The notes beneath the pieces were generated by a model. That model did no database searches. It worked only from the letters and a program-made list of their open reading frames with translations, and was not told where the DNA came from. A stretch of DNA of 21,174 nucleotides from Bacillota bacterium. Lineage in GTDB: Bacteria > Bacillota > Clostridia > Christensenellales > SZUA-584. Where the stretch lies: positions 1 through 21,174 of the forward strand of contig JAEZNC010000019.1 of assembly GCA_023441905.1 (NCBI GenBank), in the 5' to 3' direction. The translations under genes were made by a program, and so were the position numbers. Below are positions 7,689 through 14,894 of this stretch, piece by piece (position 1 is the stretch's first letter; each line of letters opens with the position of its first letter).

Positions 7689-9053
7689 ATGGCGACCACA
7701 CGGATTGAAAATGCAAAGGCCATCGTGACCGTCGATCAAGTTGACTCGGTGATTTATGACGGAAGCATACTGATTGAAGACAATGTGATTAAATATATCG
7801 GAAAAGAAAAAAAAGACGCGGATCATGTGATAGATGCAGGCGGGTGCTATATTTACCCCGGGCTGATCAACACGCATCATCATTTGTATCAAACGTTTAC
7901 GCGCAATCTGCCGCAGGTGCAGAATATGGAGCTGTTCGATTGGCTCGTGACGCTCTATGAAATATGGAAAGGTTTGAATAACGACTGTATCTATTACAGC
8001 ACGCTGACAGGTATCGGCGAGCTGGCCAAATACGGCTGCACCACGTGTATGGATCATCATTACGTGTTTCCCAAAGCCGGGTCGGATGAGTTCATCGACC
8101 AGCAGTTTGAGGCCGCCGATCAAATCGGTGTACGGTTCCACGCGACGCGCGGCAGCATGTCGAGAGGAAAGCGTGACGGGGGGCTGCCGCCGGACGATCT
8201 CGTCCAGAGCGTGGATAAGATATTAAACGACAGCGAACGCCTCGTGAAAAAATACCATGATCCGTTAAGATTTGCGATGCATGAAGTGTCGCTTGCGCCG
8301 TGTTCTCCCTTCAGTGTGACGACCGAGCTGCTTAAGGAATCGGCCGTGCTGGCCAGACATTTAGGCGTGCGACTGCACACCCATTTGTGCGAAACGAAGG
8401 ATGAAGAGAAGTATTGTCTGGAAACGGTTAAGATGCGCCCGCTTGAGTATATGAGAGAATGCGGCTGGGTGGGCCCGGACGTTTGGTATGCACACGGGAT
8501 TTATTTTAACGATGACGAGCTCAAAGTGCTCGCCGAAACGGGTACGGGCGTTGCGCACTGCCCCGTTTCAAATATGAAGCTCGCGTCGGGCGTATGCCGG
8601 ATACCCGACATGCTTGCTCTCGGTGTGCCGGTGGGGCTGGCGGTGGACGGCAGCGCGAGCAACGACGGCTCCAACCTGATGGCGGAGATCCGAGCGTCGT
8701 ATCTCGTGAACAGGCTGACCTACAGCAACAAAGCGCCGACGGGCTACGATATATTGAAGCTGGCCACAGCCGGCAGTGCGAAGGTGCTCGGGCGCAGCGA
8801 TATCGGCTCGCTCGAAGTCGGCAAAGCGGCCGATCTTTTCATGATTGATGTGGATATCTTGGAGCTCGCGGGCACGTATCTTGATCCGGCATGTCTGCTC
8901 GGGACCTTGGGGTATTCGCGGCCTGCCAAAATGGTGATGGCCAACGGCAAGGTCATCGTGAAGGACGGGCAGCTGACCGGGATCGACGAAAAGCAGGTAT
9001 TTGAGAAATCCAACGCGCTGGTGGGGGATTTGCTAACAAAGTCAATGAAATAA
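7689..9053 (+). CDS. 8-oxoguanine deaminase-type amidohydrolase
   Basis: This 454-residue enzyme belongs to the metal-dependent amidohydrolase superfamily (cytosine deaminase/AtzB-like branch). By overall resemblance it is closest to 8-oxoguanine deaminase, which converts 8-oxoguanine to uric acid plus ammonia in the cytosol. Visible landmarks are the N-terminal metal motif NTHHH (61-65), the TTCMDHHYVFP segment (118-128), SLAPCSPFSV (201-210), HTHLCET (230-236), AHGIYF (268-273) and the catalytic aspartate in VDGSASND (D320). The C-terminus returns to the small beta domain with GKAADLFMIDVD. All expected metal ligands are present. The ATG at 7689 is chosen because GGAGG sits 8 nt upstream; a GTG at 7680 overlaps that site. 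Glycerate kinase follows 66 bp downstream on the same strand. Hydroxyatrazine-type or other aminopurine deaminase activity is the main alternative. Confidence 0.85.
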   Translation: MATTRIENAKAIVTVDQVDSVIYDGSILIEDNVIKYIGKEKKDADHVIDAGGCYIYPGLINTHHHLYQTFTRNLPQVQNMELFDWLVTLYEIWKGLNNDCIYYSTLTGIGELAKYGCTTCMDHHYVFPKAGSDEFIDQQFEAADQIGVRFHATRGSMSRGKRDGGLPPDDLVQSVDKILNDSERLVKKYHDPLRFAMHEVSLAPCSPFSVTTELLKESAVLARHLGVRLHTHLCETKDEEKYCLETVKMRPLEYMRECGWVGPDVWYAHGIYFNDDELKVLAETGTGVAHCPVSNMKLASGVCRIPDMLALGVPVGLAVDGSASNDGSNLMAEIRASYLVNRLTYSNKAPTGYDILKLATAGSAKVLGRSDIGSLEVGKAADLFMIDVDILELAGTYLDPACLLGTLGYSRPAKMVMANGKVIVKDGQLTGIDEKQVFEKSNALVGDLLTKSMK

Positions 9054-9119
9054 AGTCTGCTCAGGGCTTGTTGTATATTTTATTGTAATTCATATGACAA
9101 ACATGTCGTGGAGGTTTCA

Positions 9120-10349
9120 ATGGCTCTTCGGGACGACGCTGATCAGATCATCTCAGCCGCCATCCGGTCGGCGCTGCCCGATGCGGCGGTGACAAGGGCG
9201 CTCGAGAATAAACGGTTTCCCGGCAGGGTATTTCTTGTTTCGGCCGGAAAAGCCGCATGGCAGATGGCAAAGGCCGCTTCGGATATCATGGGGGATATGA
9301 TTTCGCAGGGGATTGTGATCACCAAATACGCGCATACGCGCGGCGAGATTGCCCGTACCCGGATATTTGAGGCGGGGCATCCCGTTCCGGATGAAAATTC
9401 GTTTCTGGCAGCCGAAGAAGTGTTAAAACTGACATCAGGCTTGCGTTCGGACGATACCGTGCTGTTTTTGCTGTCGGGCGGCGGGTCGGCGTTGTTTGAA
9501 AAGCCGCTCGTATCTCCGGCGGAATTGCAGGACATCACGAAGCAGCTGCTTGCCTGCGGTGCGGATATCGTGGAAATGAACACCGTGCGCAAACGGCTTT
9601 CGGCGGTAAAAGGCGGGCGGTTCGCGCTGCATTGCCGTCCCGCAAACGTGTTTGCGATCGTCTTGTCGGATATCATCGGCGACCCGCTCGATATGATCGC
9701 ATCGGGCCCGGCTTACCCCGATGCGTCAACCTGCGATCAGGCGATGGACATTGTGATTAGGTATGGCTTACGGCTCTCCGCGCAGGCGTTGGCGTGTCTG
9801 AAAACGGAGACGCCCAAAACGCTGGATAATGTGGAGACGCTTGTGACGGGCAGCGTCAGACAGCTTTGCTCATCGGCCGAAGCCGCATGCTTAGAGCTCG
9901 GCTACCGGCCGATGGTGTTGACAGACAGCCTTTGCTGTACCGCCAGAGACGCGGGCAGTTTCCTCGCGTCCGTCGCGCGCTATTATGCAGACACGCACGC
10001 ATCGCTCGCGTTTATTGCGGGCGGCGAAACGGTGGTGCACCTAAAAGGCAATGGCAAGGGAGGTCGCAATCAGGAACTGGTGCTCTCGGCGGCGGTCGGC
10101 ATCTCCGGCCTGATGGATACCGCGGTGTTTTCTGTCGGCTCGGACGGTACCGACGGCCCGACGGACGCGGCGGGCGGCTATGCGGACGGACACACCGCGC
10201 AAGCGTTGAAAGAGGCGGGTATCAGCCTGTATGATGAGCTCGAAGACAACAACGCATATTTCGCGCTTGAGCGATGCGGCGGCCTTATCAAGACGGGGGC
10301 TACCGGCACCAATGTCAACGATTTATCGGTGCTGCTGATAAAAAGATAA
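9120..10349 (+). CDS. Glycerate 2-kinase (DUF4147/MOFRL family)
   Basis: This 409-residue cytosolic kinase phosphorylates D-glycerate, in most characterised members to 2-phosphoglycerate, feeding lower glycolysis. Family marks are AGKAAWQMA (42-50, with the conserved lysine), GHPVPD (86-91), LSGGGSALFEKP (118-129), NTVRKRLSAVKGGR (154-167) and LSDIIGDPLDMIASGP (182-197). The C-terminal MOFRL domain shows AGGETVVHLKGNGKGGRNQE and SDGTDGPTDAAGG. The length is normal and no key motif is missing. The ATG at 9120 has GGAGG 5 nt upstream; a GTG at 9108 would overlap that site. It may share a transcript with the upstream amidohydrolase. In allantoin and glyoxylate pathways such a kinase is the last step, which would connect it to purine breakdown, but no gcl- or glxR-like gene is in the window. 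Confidence 0.92.
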   Translation: MALRDDADQIISAAIRSALPDAAVTRALENKRFPGRVFLVSAGKAAWQMAKAASDIMGDMISQGIVITKYAHTRGEIARTRIFEAGHPVPDENSFLAAEEVLKLTSGLRSDDTVLFLLSGGGSALFEKPLVSPAELQDITKQLLACGADIVEMNTVRKRLSAVKGGRFALHCRPANVFAIVLSDIIGDPLDMIASGPAYPDASTCDQAMDIVIRYGLRLSAQALACLKTETPKTLDNVETLVTGSVRQLCSSAEAACLELGYRPMVLTDSLCCTARDAGSFLASVARYYADTHASLAFIAGGETVVHLKGNGKGGRNQELVLSAAVGISGLMDTAVFSVGSDGTDGPTDAAGGYADGHTAQALKEAGISLYDELEDNNAYFALERCGGLIKTGATGTNVNDLSVLLIKR

Positions 10350-10374
10350 AGCACCTCTTATAACATTTTTTCTT

Positions 10375-10402
10375 TTTGCTATCTATATTGATATGGTATT
10401 AT
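10375..10402 (+). promoter_or_regulatory. Candidate extended -10 promoter
   Basis: TTTGCT (10375-10380), a 16-bp spacer, and TATTAT (10397-10402) with an upstream TG at 10394-10395. It would drive the 31-codon frame at 10458. Confidence 0.35.
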
Positions 10403-10457
10403 TAGGGTGGATTTGCGCGTTTTTCACAAAGCCAATATGAATAAGGAGATATCAAAA

Positions 10458-10553
10458 GTGAAAAAGCATCTGGTTATGCTCCTCATGATTTTTGAGGGAA
10501 AGCTGTTGACAGTGCCGTTGCTGCACGATGTTTCCGACATTCCAAGCTTTTAG
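10458..10553 (+). CDS. Possible 31-residue peptide or decayed secreted-protein start
   Basis: A GTG at 10458 follows AAGGAG by about 9 nt. The frame begins KKHLVMLLMIF, which resembles the start of a signal peptide, and ends after 31 residues at TAG (10551-10553). An in-frame ATG at 10437 has no ribosome binding site. It may be the stub of a lost lipoprotein or secreted-protein gene, a small hydrophobic peptide, or chance. I do not recognise it. Confidence 0.3.
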   Translation: MKKHLVMLLMIFEGKLLTVPLLHDVSDIPSF

Positions 10554-10630
10554 CTTTCCATGAAACAAAAAGCCCTGCTCAGTCAGCGTTGAAGACCTGC
10601 TGTTTTAAACGGTACAAATTCAGTTGAAAA

Positions 10631-10651
10631 AGCGCACCGATCCGGTGCGCT
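10631..10651 (-). terminator. Intrinsic terminator of xpt
   Basis: A perfect 9-bp GC-rich stem (10631-10639 with 10643-10651) has a 3-nt loop. In minus-strand sense it is followed by a run of Ts. It lies 22 bp beyond the xpt stop codon. Confidence 0.85.
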
Positions 10652-10672
10652 CATCTGACATTTTAATTTTGT

Positions 10673-11245
10673 TTAATTGCGGAATTGCACGGTCTGGTTT
10701 TCCATGCTGTCGATAATGGCGAGGCTTTGCACATTGTAGCCGGCGCCGCGCAGTTTGTCGCCGCCGCCCTGGAACCCTTTTTCAATTACGATGCCGATTC
10801 CCACGACGGTGGCACCCGCCTGCTCACTGATATCGAGAAGGCCCTTTTGCGCCTTTCCGGTCGCGAGAATGTCGTCGATAATCAGAATACGGTCTTCCGA
10901 AGTCAGGTAACGCTTCTCAAGAATGACAGTGTAGTCTTTGCCGCGCGTGTAACTCGTCACGCTTGTCCTGTATACATCGCCGTCGATATTTTTGCTCTCT
11001 GATTTTTTCGCAAAAACAATGGGCACATCAAAATATTGTGCAGTGAGACAGGCAACGGCGATGCCGCTGGCTTCAATAGTAATCACTTTCGTAATGCGCT
11101 GTCCGTCAAATATACGTTTGAATTCCTTTCCGATTTCATTGAGCAGGCCGATATCGATCTGATGGTTTAAAAAACCGTCAACCTTGATGATATGGCCGTC
11201 TTTGATTCGGCCGTCACGGCGTATCCGTTCTTTTAAAAGCTCCAT
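10673..11245 (-). CDS. xpt: Xanthine phosphoribosyltransferase
   Basis: This 190-residue cytosolic enzyme converts xanthine and PRPP to XMP and pyrophosphate, a purine salvage step. The length fits Bacillus Xpt (about 194). The N-terminus MELLKERI, the TIEASGIAVA segment (56-65) and the PRPP-binding loop ILIIDDILATGKA (120-132) are all present. The ATG at 11245 has GAGGGG just upstream. It appears monocistronic, with its own promoter (TATAAT at 11281-11276) and terminator (10631-10651). The leader is only about 20-25 nt, leaving no room for the guanine riboswitch commonly found before xpt in Bacillota. It lies near the 8-oxoguanine deaminase gene but on the opposite strand. Confidence 0.93.
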   Translation of the reverse strand: MELLKERIRRDGRIKDGHIIKVDGFLNHQIDIGLLNEIGKEFKRIFDGQRITKVITIEASGIAVACLTAQYFDVPIVFAKKSESKNIDGDVYRTSVTSYTRGKDYTVILEKRYLTSEDRILIIDDILATGKAQKGLLDISEQAGATVVGIGIVIEKGFQGGGDKLRGAGYNVQSLAIIDSMENQTVQFRN

Positions 11246-11676
11246 TGCTACCCCTCACCCAAACTTATTTTTATCATTATACCGCAGTATTGAAACTTTG
11301 GAAGGGAAAATGCGAAAATTGTTCGTGATTCCGTCAATAAAATATGGGTATATATCGTGTTAAAGCGGGGTTGCCATACGTGCAATGCTGCTTTTTTAAG
11401 CACTGCTACTCACAGCCGGCTGGCTTTGTTGCTAGAATCCAATAATATATACAAAAAAAAACTTTGCGAATAAGCTCATATTATGTGTTTTAGGCGTATT
11501 ACGTTATAAAGCGGATGATGATATAGTGTAACAGTGAAGCAGCGACGGTTTTATCGGTTTTCTGGGGTATACACCGTACTTCATTCTTTGTTTTGAATGA
11601 TTAATGCTTAAAGGCCTAAAGATGTAACACTGTAGGAGTTTGCCGCACTGTTATCGATCAGTTACGGGAGGGTATT
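11246..11676. other. 430-bp divergent intergenic region
   Basis: This region lies between xpt (leftward) and the HTH gene (rightward). It contains the xpt promoter and, nearer the HTH gene, an 8-bp inverted repeat TAACAGTG/CACTGTTA at 11529-11536 and 11646-11653, with a related GTAACACTGT at about 11625-11634 between them. I find no coding frame with family features and no confident promoter for the HTH gene. The repeated TAACA/CACTG elements are possible operator sites, but this is weak. Confidence 0.4.
11276..11305 (-). promoter_or_regulatory. Promoter of xpt
   Basis: A consensus TATAAT (minus strand, 11281-11276) lies about 31 nt before the xpt start codon. The -35 region is weaker: TTCCAA at a 16-bp spacing. 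The short leader rules out a long structured riboswitch downstream of it. Confidence 0.55.
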
Positions 11677-12183
11677 GTGACTGAGTTTGAAGAACTGGCA
11701 TTAAAAAAAATCACAAAGGATTATTTGATCGACTGCGTATATACCCGGCTCAACGTCATTGCCGGCCGGTATGGCATCAGCAATGCGGAGATCAGCAAAC
11801 ATATCGGATGGGACCCGGCAGGGTTCAATCAAAAATACAGCAGAAGCAACGATTTGCGCATCACAACGTTTATTAAGATATATGTGGCGCTGATCGACCT
11901 GATTGCGGAAAAAGAGAAAGAAATGGGCCTTGAAGACCTGGAAACATCCGAGATAAAGCTGGACGAGCTGATTACGCAAAAAGAACTCGACGCGGCATCT
12001 TTGTTTAATCATATCAGCGCCGCTGCCGAAGGAAAATCTGAATTTCTAAACAAAAAGAACTACAGGCAGACATATAAAATGATGAAGCCGTTTGTTTTTG
12101 TTGGAAAAAAAAGCAAGAAATTCAGCGACAGAGAGATTGATGTTTACATCAGTTATTACAAGAAGGTCTCAGCGAGCTTATGA
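11677..12183 (+). CDS. Small helix-turn-helix protein, putative regulator
   Basis: This 168-residue cytosolic protein of unrecognised family starts at GTG 11677 behind GGGAGGG. Residues ~27-70 (LNVIAGRYGISNAEISKHIGWDPAGFNQ and the following helix) have the spacing of a Cro/CI-like helix-turn-helix: two short helices, a turn at GISNAEI, and a recognition helix. The remainder is charged and mostly helical, with a basic segment near 145-152 (KKSKKFSD). It is not TetR-, LacI- or Fis-like. Its stop codon overlaps an ATG in the next frame (ATGA at 12180-12183), and the preferred start of the DhaK-like gene is only 27 bp on, so the two are almost certainly co-transcribed. Together they look like a regulator plus ligand-sensing partner for the sugar operon downstream. 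The DNA-binding call is moderately sure; the regulatory target is inferred. Confidence 0.6.
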   Translation: MTEFEELALKKITKDYLIDCVYTRLNVIAGRYGISNAEISKHIGWDPAGFNQKYSRSNDLRITTFIKIYVALIDLIAEKEKEMGLEDLETSEIKLDELITQKELDAASLFNHISAAAEGKSEFLNKKNYRQTYKMMKPFVFVGKKSKKFSDREIDVYISYYKKVSASL

Positions 12184-12209
12184 AAAGTAGTGGCAAAAGC
12201 GGAGGAAAT

Positions 12210-13220
12210 ATGCAAAAGCTTTATAACAATCCGGCGAGCATGGTCGACGAATCGGTTGCCGGATTTGTCAAATGCTATCACAATCAGATCGCTCATATCG
12301 GTTGTGCGCGAGCCCTTAAGTATAAAGCCGCTCCCGTATCGGGCAAAGTCGGCATCGTCAGCGGCGGCGGTTCGGGCCATGACCCTGCGTTTATGGGCTA
12401 TCTGGGCAAAAACATGCTGGATACCGTCGCAATCGGCGACATTTTCTCGCCGCCCTCCGTTGAGTCGTTTTATACGGCTTTTAAAGAGGCGGATGCGGGC
12501 AAAGGTGTTGTCTGCCTGTTTGGTAACTATCCGAAGGATATAGCCAATGTGCGTGAAGCCATTGAGATGGCAAAAAAAGACGGCATCCGCGTGGAAACAG
12601 TGGTTGCCAATGAGGACGTGGCGGACAGCGACCCCAACTCAAGAAGAGGTATGACGGGCGAAGTGCTGCTTTGGAAAATCGGCGGCGCCGCAGCGGCTCT
12701 CGGATACAGCTTGGATCAAGTGGTGGATGTGTCGAACAAAGCGCTGAGCCGTATGCGCAGCATCGGTATCGGCCTTTCGAGCTGCATCATTCCCGAAGTT
12801 GGGCGTCCGAACTACATCATCGAGCTCGGTACAATGGAGATCGGCGTGGGGCATCACGGATTTTCGAGTATGGATACCTGCAAGCTAAAAACAGCGAACG
12901 CCACGGCAGACATCATGGTGGATGAGATATTAAAGGATATGCCTGTTGATGCCGGCAGCCATGTGGCTGTGATGATATCTGGCCTTGGCAACACCATGCT
13001 CAGCGAAATGAACATTCTGTACAGCAGAGTCTACGATGTGCTGACGGAAAGAAAAATAGGCATTCATCAATCGTATATCGGCAACTATTTTACCTCGCTC
13101 GACATGATGGGCGTGACGCTGACGGTGATGAGCCTTGATGACGAATTAACGCGGCTTCTGGATCTTCCTGCATACCCAGTCGCTTTAAACGATTTTGCTA
13201 ACAGCAATCATAATGACTGA
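12210..13220 (+). CDS. DhaK-like protein, lone paralogue next to an HTH gene
   Basis: This 336-residue protein is homologous to DhaK, the substrate-binding subunit of dihydroxyacetone kinase. GGGSGHDP (52-59, H57), NYPKD (D110) and GVGHHG (H216, the residue that covalently holds the ketone in DhaK) are retained. However, the conserved GEPGIE after that histidine is replaced by FSSMD, and the usual G before D110 is K. The second DhaK in the window keeps GEPGIE and SGD. No DhaL lies beside it; the only one is 5.6 kb downstream in another transcription unit. The ATG at 12210 has GGAGG upstream and aligns with the DhaK start; an ATG at 12180 would add 10 residues. It could be a ligand sensor of the DhaQ type, or a kinase subunit that shares DhaL. 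Confidence 0.85.
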   Translation: MQKLYNNPASMVDESVAGFVKCYHNQIAHIGCARALKYKAAPVSGKVGIVSGGGSGHDPAFMGYLGKNMLDTVAIGDIFSPPSVESFYTAFKEADAGKGVVCLFGNYPKDIANVREAIEMAKKDGIRVETVVANEDVADSDPNSRRGMTGEVLLWKIGGAAAALGYSLDQVVDVSNKALSRMRSIGIGLSSCIIPEVGRPNYIIELGTMEIGVGHHGFSSMDTCKLKTANATADIMVDEILKDMPVDAGSHVAVMISGLGNTMLSEMNILYSRVYDVLTERKIGIHQSYIGNYFTSLDMMGVTLTVMSLDDELTRLLDLPAYPVALNDFANSNHND

Positions 13221-13297
13221 TTAAGTCTGCAAACAAAAAACATGGAAAAAAACGGGCCCGGAAAAGGCTGGTTGTTGCTTTTGAACGCTGATACCCG

Positions 13298-13323
13298 GGG
13301 TGTATTGAAGTCACCCTTTTTTT
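13298..13323 (+). terminator. Probable terminator after the HTH-DhaK pair
   Basis: A short stem GGGTG/CACCC (13298-13302 with 13312-13316) has a 9-nt loop and is followed by seven Ts (13317-13323). The stem is short but the T-run is strong. It separates the regulator pair from the ABC operon. Confidence 0.55.
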
Positions 13324-13347
13324 CAGCGAATAATCGGCCCTTATGAT
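13319..13347 (+). promoter_or_regulatory. Candidate promoter of the ABC/kinase operon
   Basis: TATGAT (13342-13347) is a fair -10. A TTTTTC at 13319-13324 gives 17-bp spacing but is a poor -35 and coincides with the terminator T-run. A weak -35 would suit a promoter that needs an activator. Confidence 0.3.
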
Positions 13348-13382
13348 TGCGGAGCTGTCAAAAGCAAGTAAGGGGGAAAATC

Positions 13383-14864
13383 ATGAATTTGGTCGAGATG
13401 GTGGGTATTCGAAAAAGCTATTACGGCTTTGAAGTTCTTCATGGCGTTGATTTTAGCCTGCGGGAAGGTACAGTTCACGCGCTGATGGGTGAAAACGGCG
13501 CCGGAAAATCGACATTGGTGAAGGTGATCGCCGGGGTTCACCGGTGTGACTCAGGTTCCATAAAAATTGATGACAAAACGGTGGACATCGATTCACCGTC
13601 CAAGGCGCGCATGCTGGGTGTGGCGATGATTCATCAGGAGCTGTCAGCTGTTTCGGAGATGTCTGTCGCGGAGAACATTTTCCTTGGCCGCGAGCCGGTA
13701 CATATGGGCATTATCAACTACAAACAGCTGTACAAAAACACAAGCGAGCTGCTCGGTGAGCTCGGCATATCAATCAATCCAAAAACAAAAATGAAAAATC
13801 TGCGGGTGGCAGACCAGCAGATGGTTGAAATCGCCAAGGCACTATCTCAGAACGCGCGCATCGTGATTATGGACGAGCCCACTTCAGCCATCACGGATCA
13901 TGAGGTGGAAAGTCTTTTCCGTATGATCAGAGATTTAAAGGCGCGCGGCACCGGGATTATCTACATTTCTCATAAAATGGACGAAATATTTCAGATTGCC
14001 GATGAGATTACCGTGCTGCGAGACGGTGCCAATGTGAACACATGGGATGCCAAAGATGTGGACTCGGAAACATTAATTAACAGCATGGTAGGTCGTGAGC
14101 TAAAGGCGCAATTTCCTAAAATTCATGTGCCGATCGGCGAAACGGTGCTCTCGGTTAAAAACTTAAGCAAAGCGAATCAATACGAGAACATCAGCTTTGA
14201 GCTTCACAAGGGAGAAATACTCGGTTTTGTCGGTCTCGTGGGTTCGGGAAGAACGGAGCTCATGCATTCGATATTCGGGTTGACCCATCCCGATGAGGGC
14301 GAAATTCATCTCTTTGGGAAAAAAATTCAGTTTAAAAGGCCGCAGGAGGCGATTCGCAGCGGTCTCGCGTACGTCACCGAAGACCGCAAAGGTGAAGGCC
14401 TCGTGCTCCCCATGGGAGTTCATCACAACATGACGCTGTCCTCACTCAAGAACTTTACAAAAACGGGCATGCTTCAACAGCTTAAAGAAGCATCCGTTGT
14501 GGATGAGCAGGTGAAGGCACTCGGCGTCAAGGTGGCAAACCCAAGACAATCGGTCAAATCGCTCTCGGGCGGCAATCAGCAAAAAGTGGTGCTCGCGAAA
14601 TGGATGATCACCGCACCTAAAATCATCATATTCGATGAACCGACGCGCGGTATCGATGTGGGAGCCAAAGCGGAAATCTACAAGATTATGGGGGAATATG
14701 TGCAAAAGGGATATTCCATCATCATGGTGTCGTCGGAAATGCCTGAAGCGATGGGCATGTCTGATCGGATCATTGTGCTGAGCAACCATAAAATGAGCGG
14801 TGAAATCATGCGGGGAGAGTTTTCTCAAGAGAGCATTGTGCAGATGCAGTTCAAGCATATGTAA
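13383..14864 (+). CDS. Ribose-type sugar ABC transporter, ATP-binding protein
   Basis: This 493-residue double-domain ATPase is of the RbsA/MglA/AraG kind and energises uptake of a small sugar or polyol at the membrane. The first nucleotide-binding domain has Walker A GENGAGKST (~37-45) and Walker B IVIMDEPTSAIT; its signature region reads LRVADQQMVE, off the LSGGQ consensus. The second domain has the usual altered P-loop GLVGSGRTE, the signature LSGGNQQKVVLAKW and IIIFDEPTRGIDVG, typical of this family. The length is normal (about 490-510). The ATG at 13383 has GGGGG 6 nt upstream. It is the first gene of a seven-gene operon, with the permease 30 bp downstream. Confidence 0.93.
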   Translation: MNLVEMVGIRKSYYGFEVLHGVDFSLREGTVHALMGENGAGKSTLVKVIAGVHRCDSGSIKIDDKTVDIDSPSKARMLGVAMIHQELSAVSEMSVAENIFLGREPVHMGIINYKQLYKNTSELLGELGISINPKTKMKNLRVADQQMVEIAKALSQNARIVIMDEPTSAITDHEVESLFRMIRDLKARGTGIIYISHKMDEIFQIADEITVLRDGANVNTWDAKDVDSETLINSMVGRELKAQFPKIHVPIGETVLSVKNLSKANQYENISFELHKGEILGFVGLVGSGRTELMHSIFGLTHPDEGEIHLFGKKIQFKRPQEAIRSGLAYVTEDRKGEGLVLPMGVHHNMTLSSLKNFTKTGMLQQLKEASVVDEQVKALGVKVANPRQSVKSLSGGNQQKVVLAKWMITAPKIIIFDEPTRGIDVGAKAEIYKIMGEYVQKGYSIIMVSSEMPEAMGMSDRIIVLSNHKMSGEIMRGEFSQESIVQMQFKHM

Positions 14865-14894
14865 AAAATAATTCGAACGATAGGAGCGGGAGCA

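Larger units (their letters stand above)
10350..10672. other. Intergenic region between glycerate kinase and xpt
   Basis: About 320 bp with a candidate promoter (10375-10402), a small frame with a good ribosome binding site (10458-10553) and the xpt terminator (10631-10651). No clear terminator follows glycerate kinase; there is only a T-rich stretch at about 10363-10378. Confidence 0.5.

Noticed and set aside
9143..9676. 177-codon minus-strand frame opposite glycerate kinase
   Set aside because: Shadow frame with no ribosome binding site or family features.
11246..11460. Guanine riboswitch upstream of xpt
   Set aside because: The conserved core pattern is not seen on the minus strand and the promoter lies too close to the start codon.
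13254..13261. Palindrome CGGGCCCG between the DhaK-like gene and the ABC operon
   Set aside because: A short GC palindrome with no T-run and no second copy nearby; not enough to call an operator.
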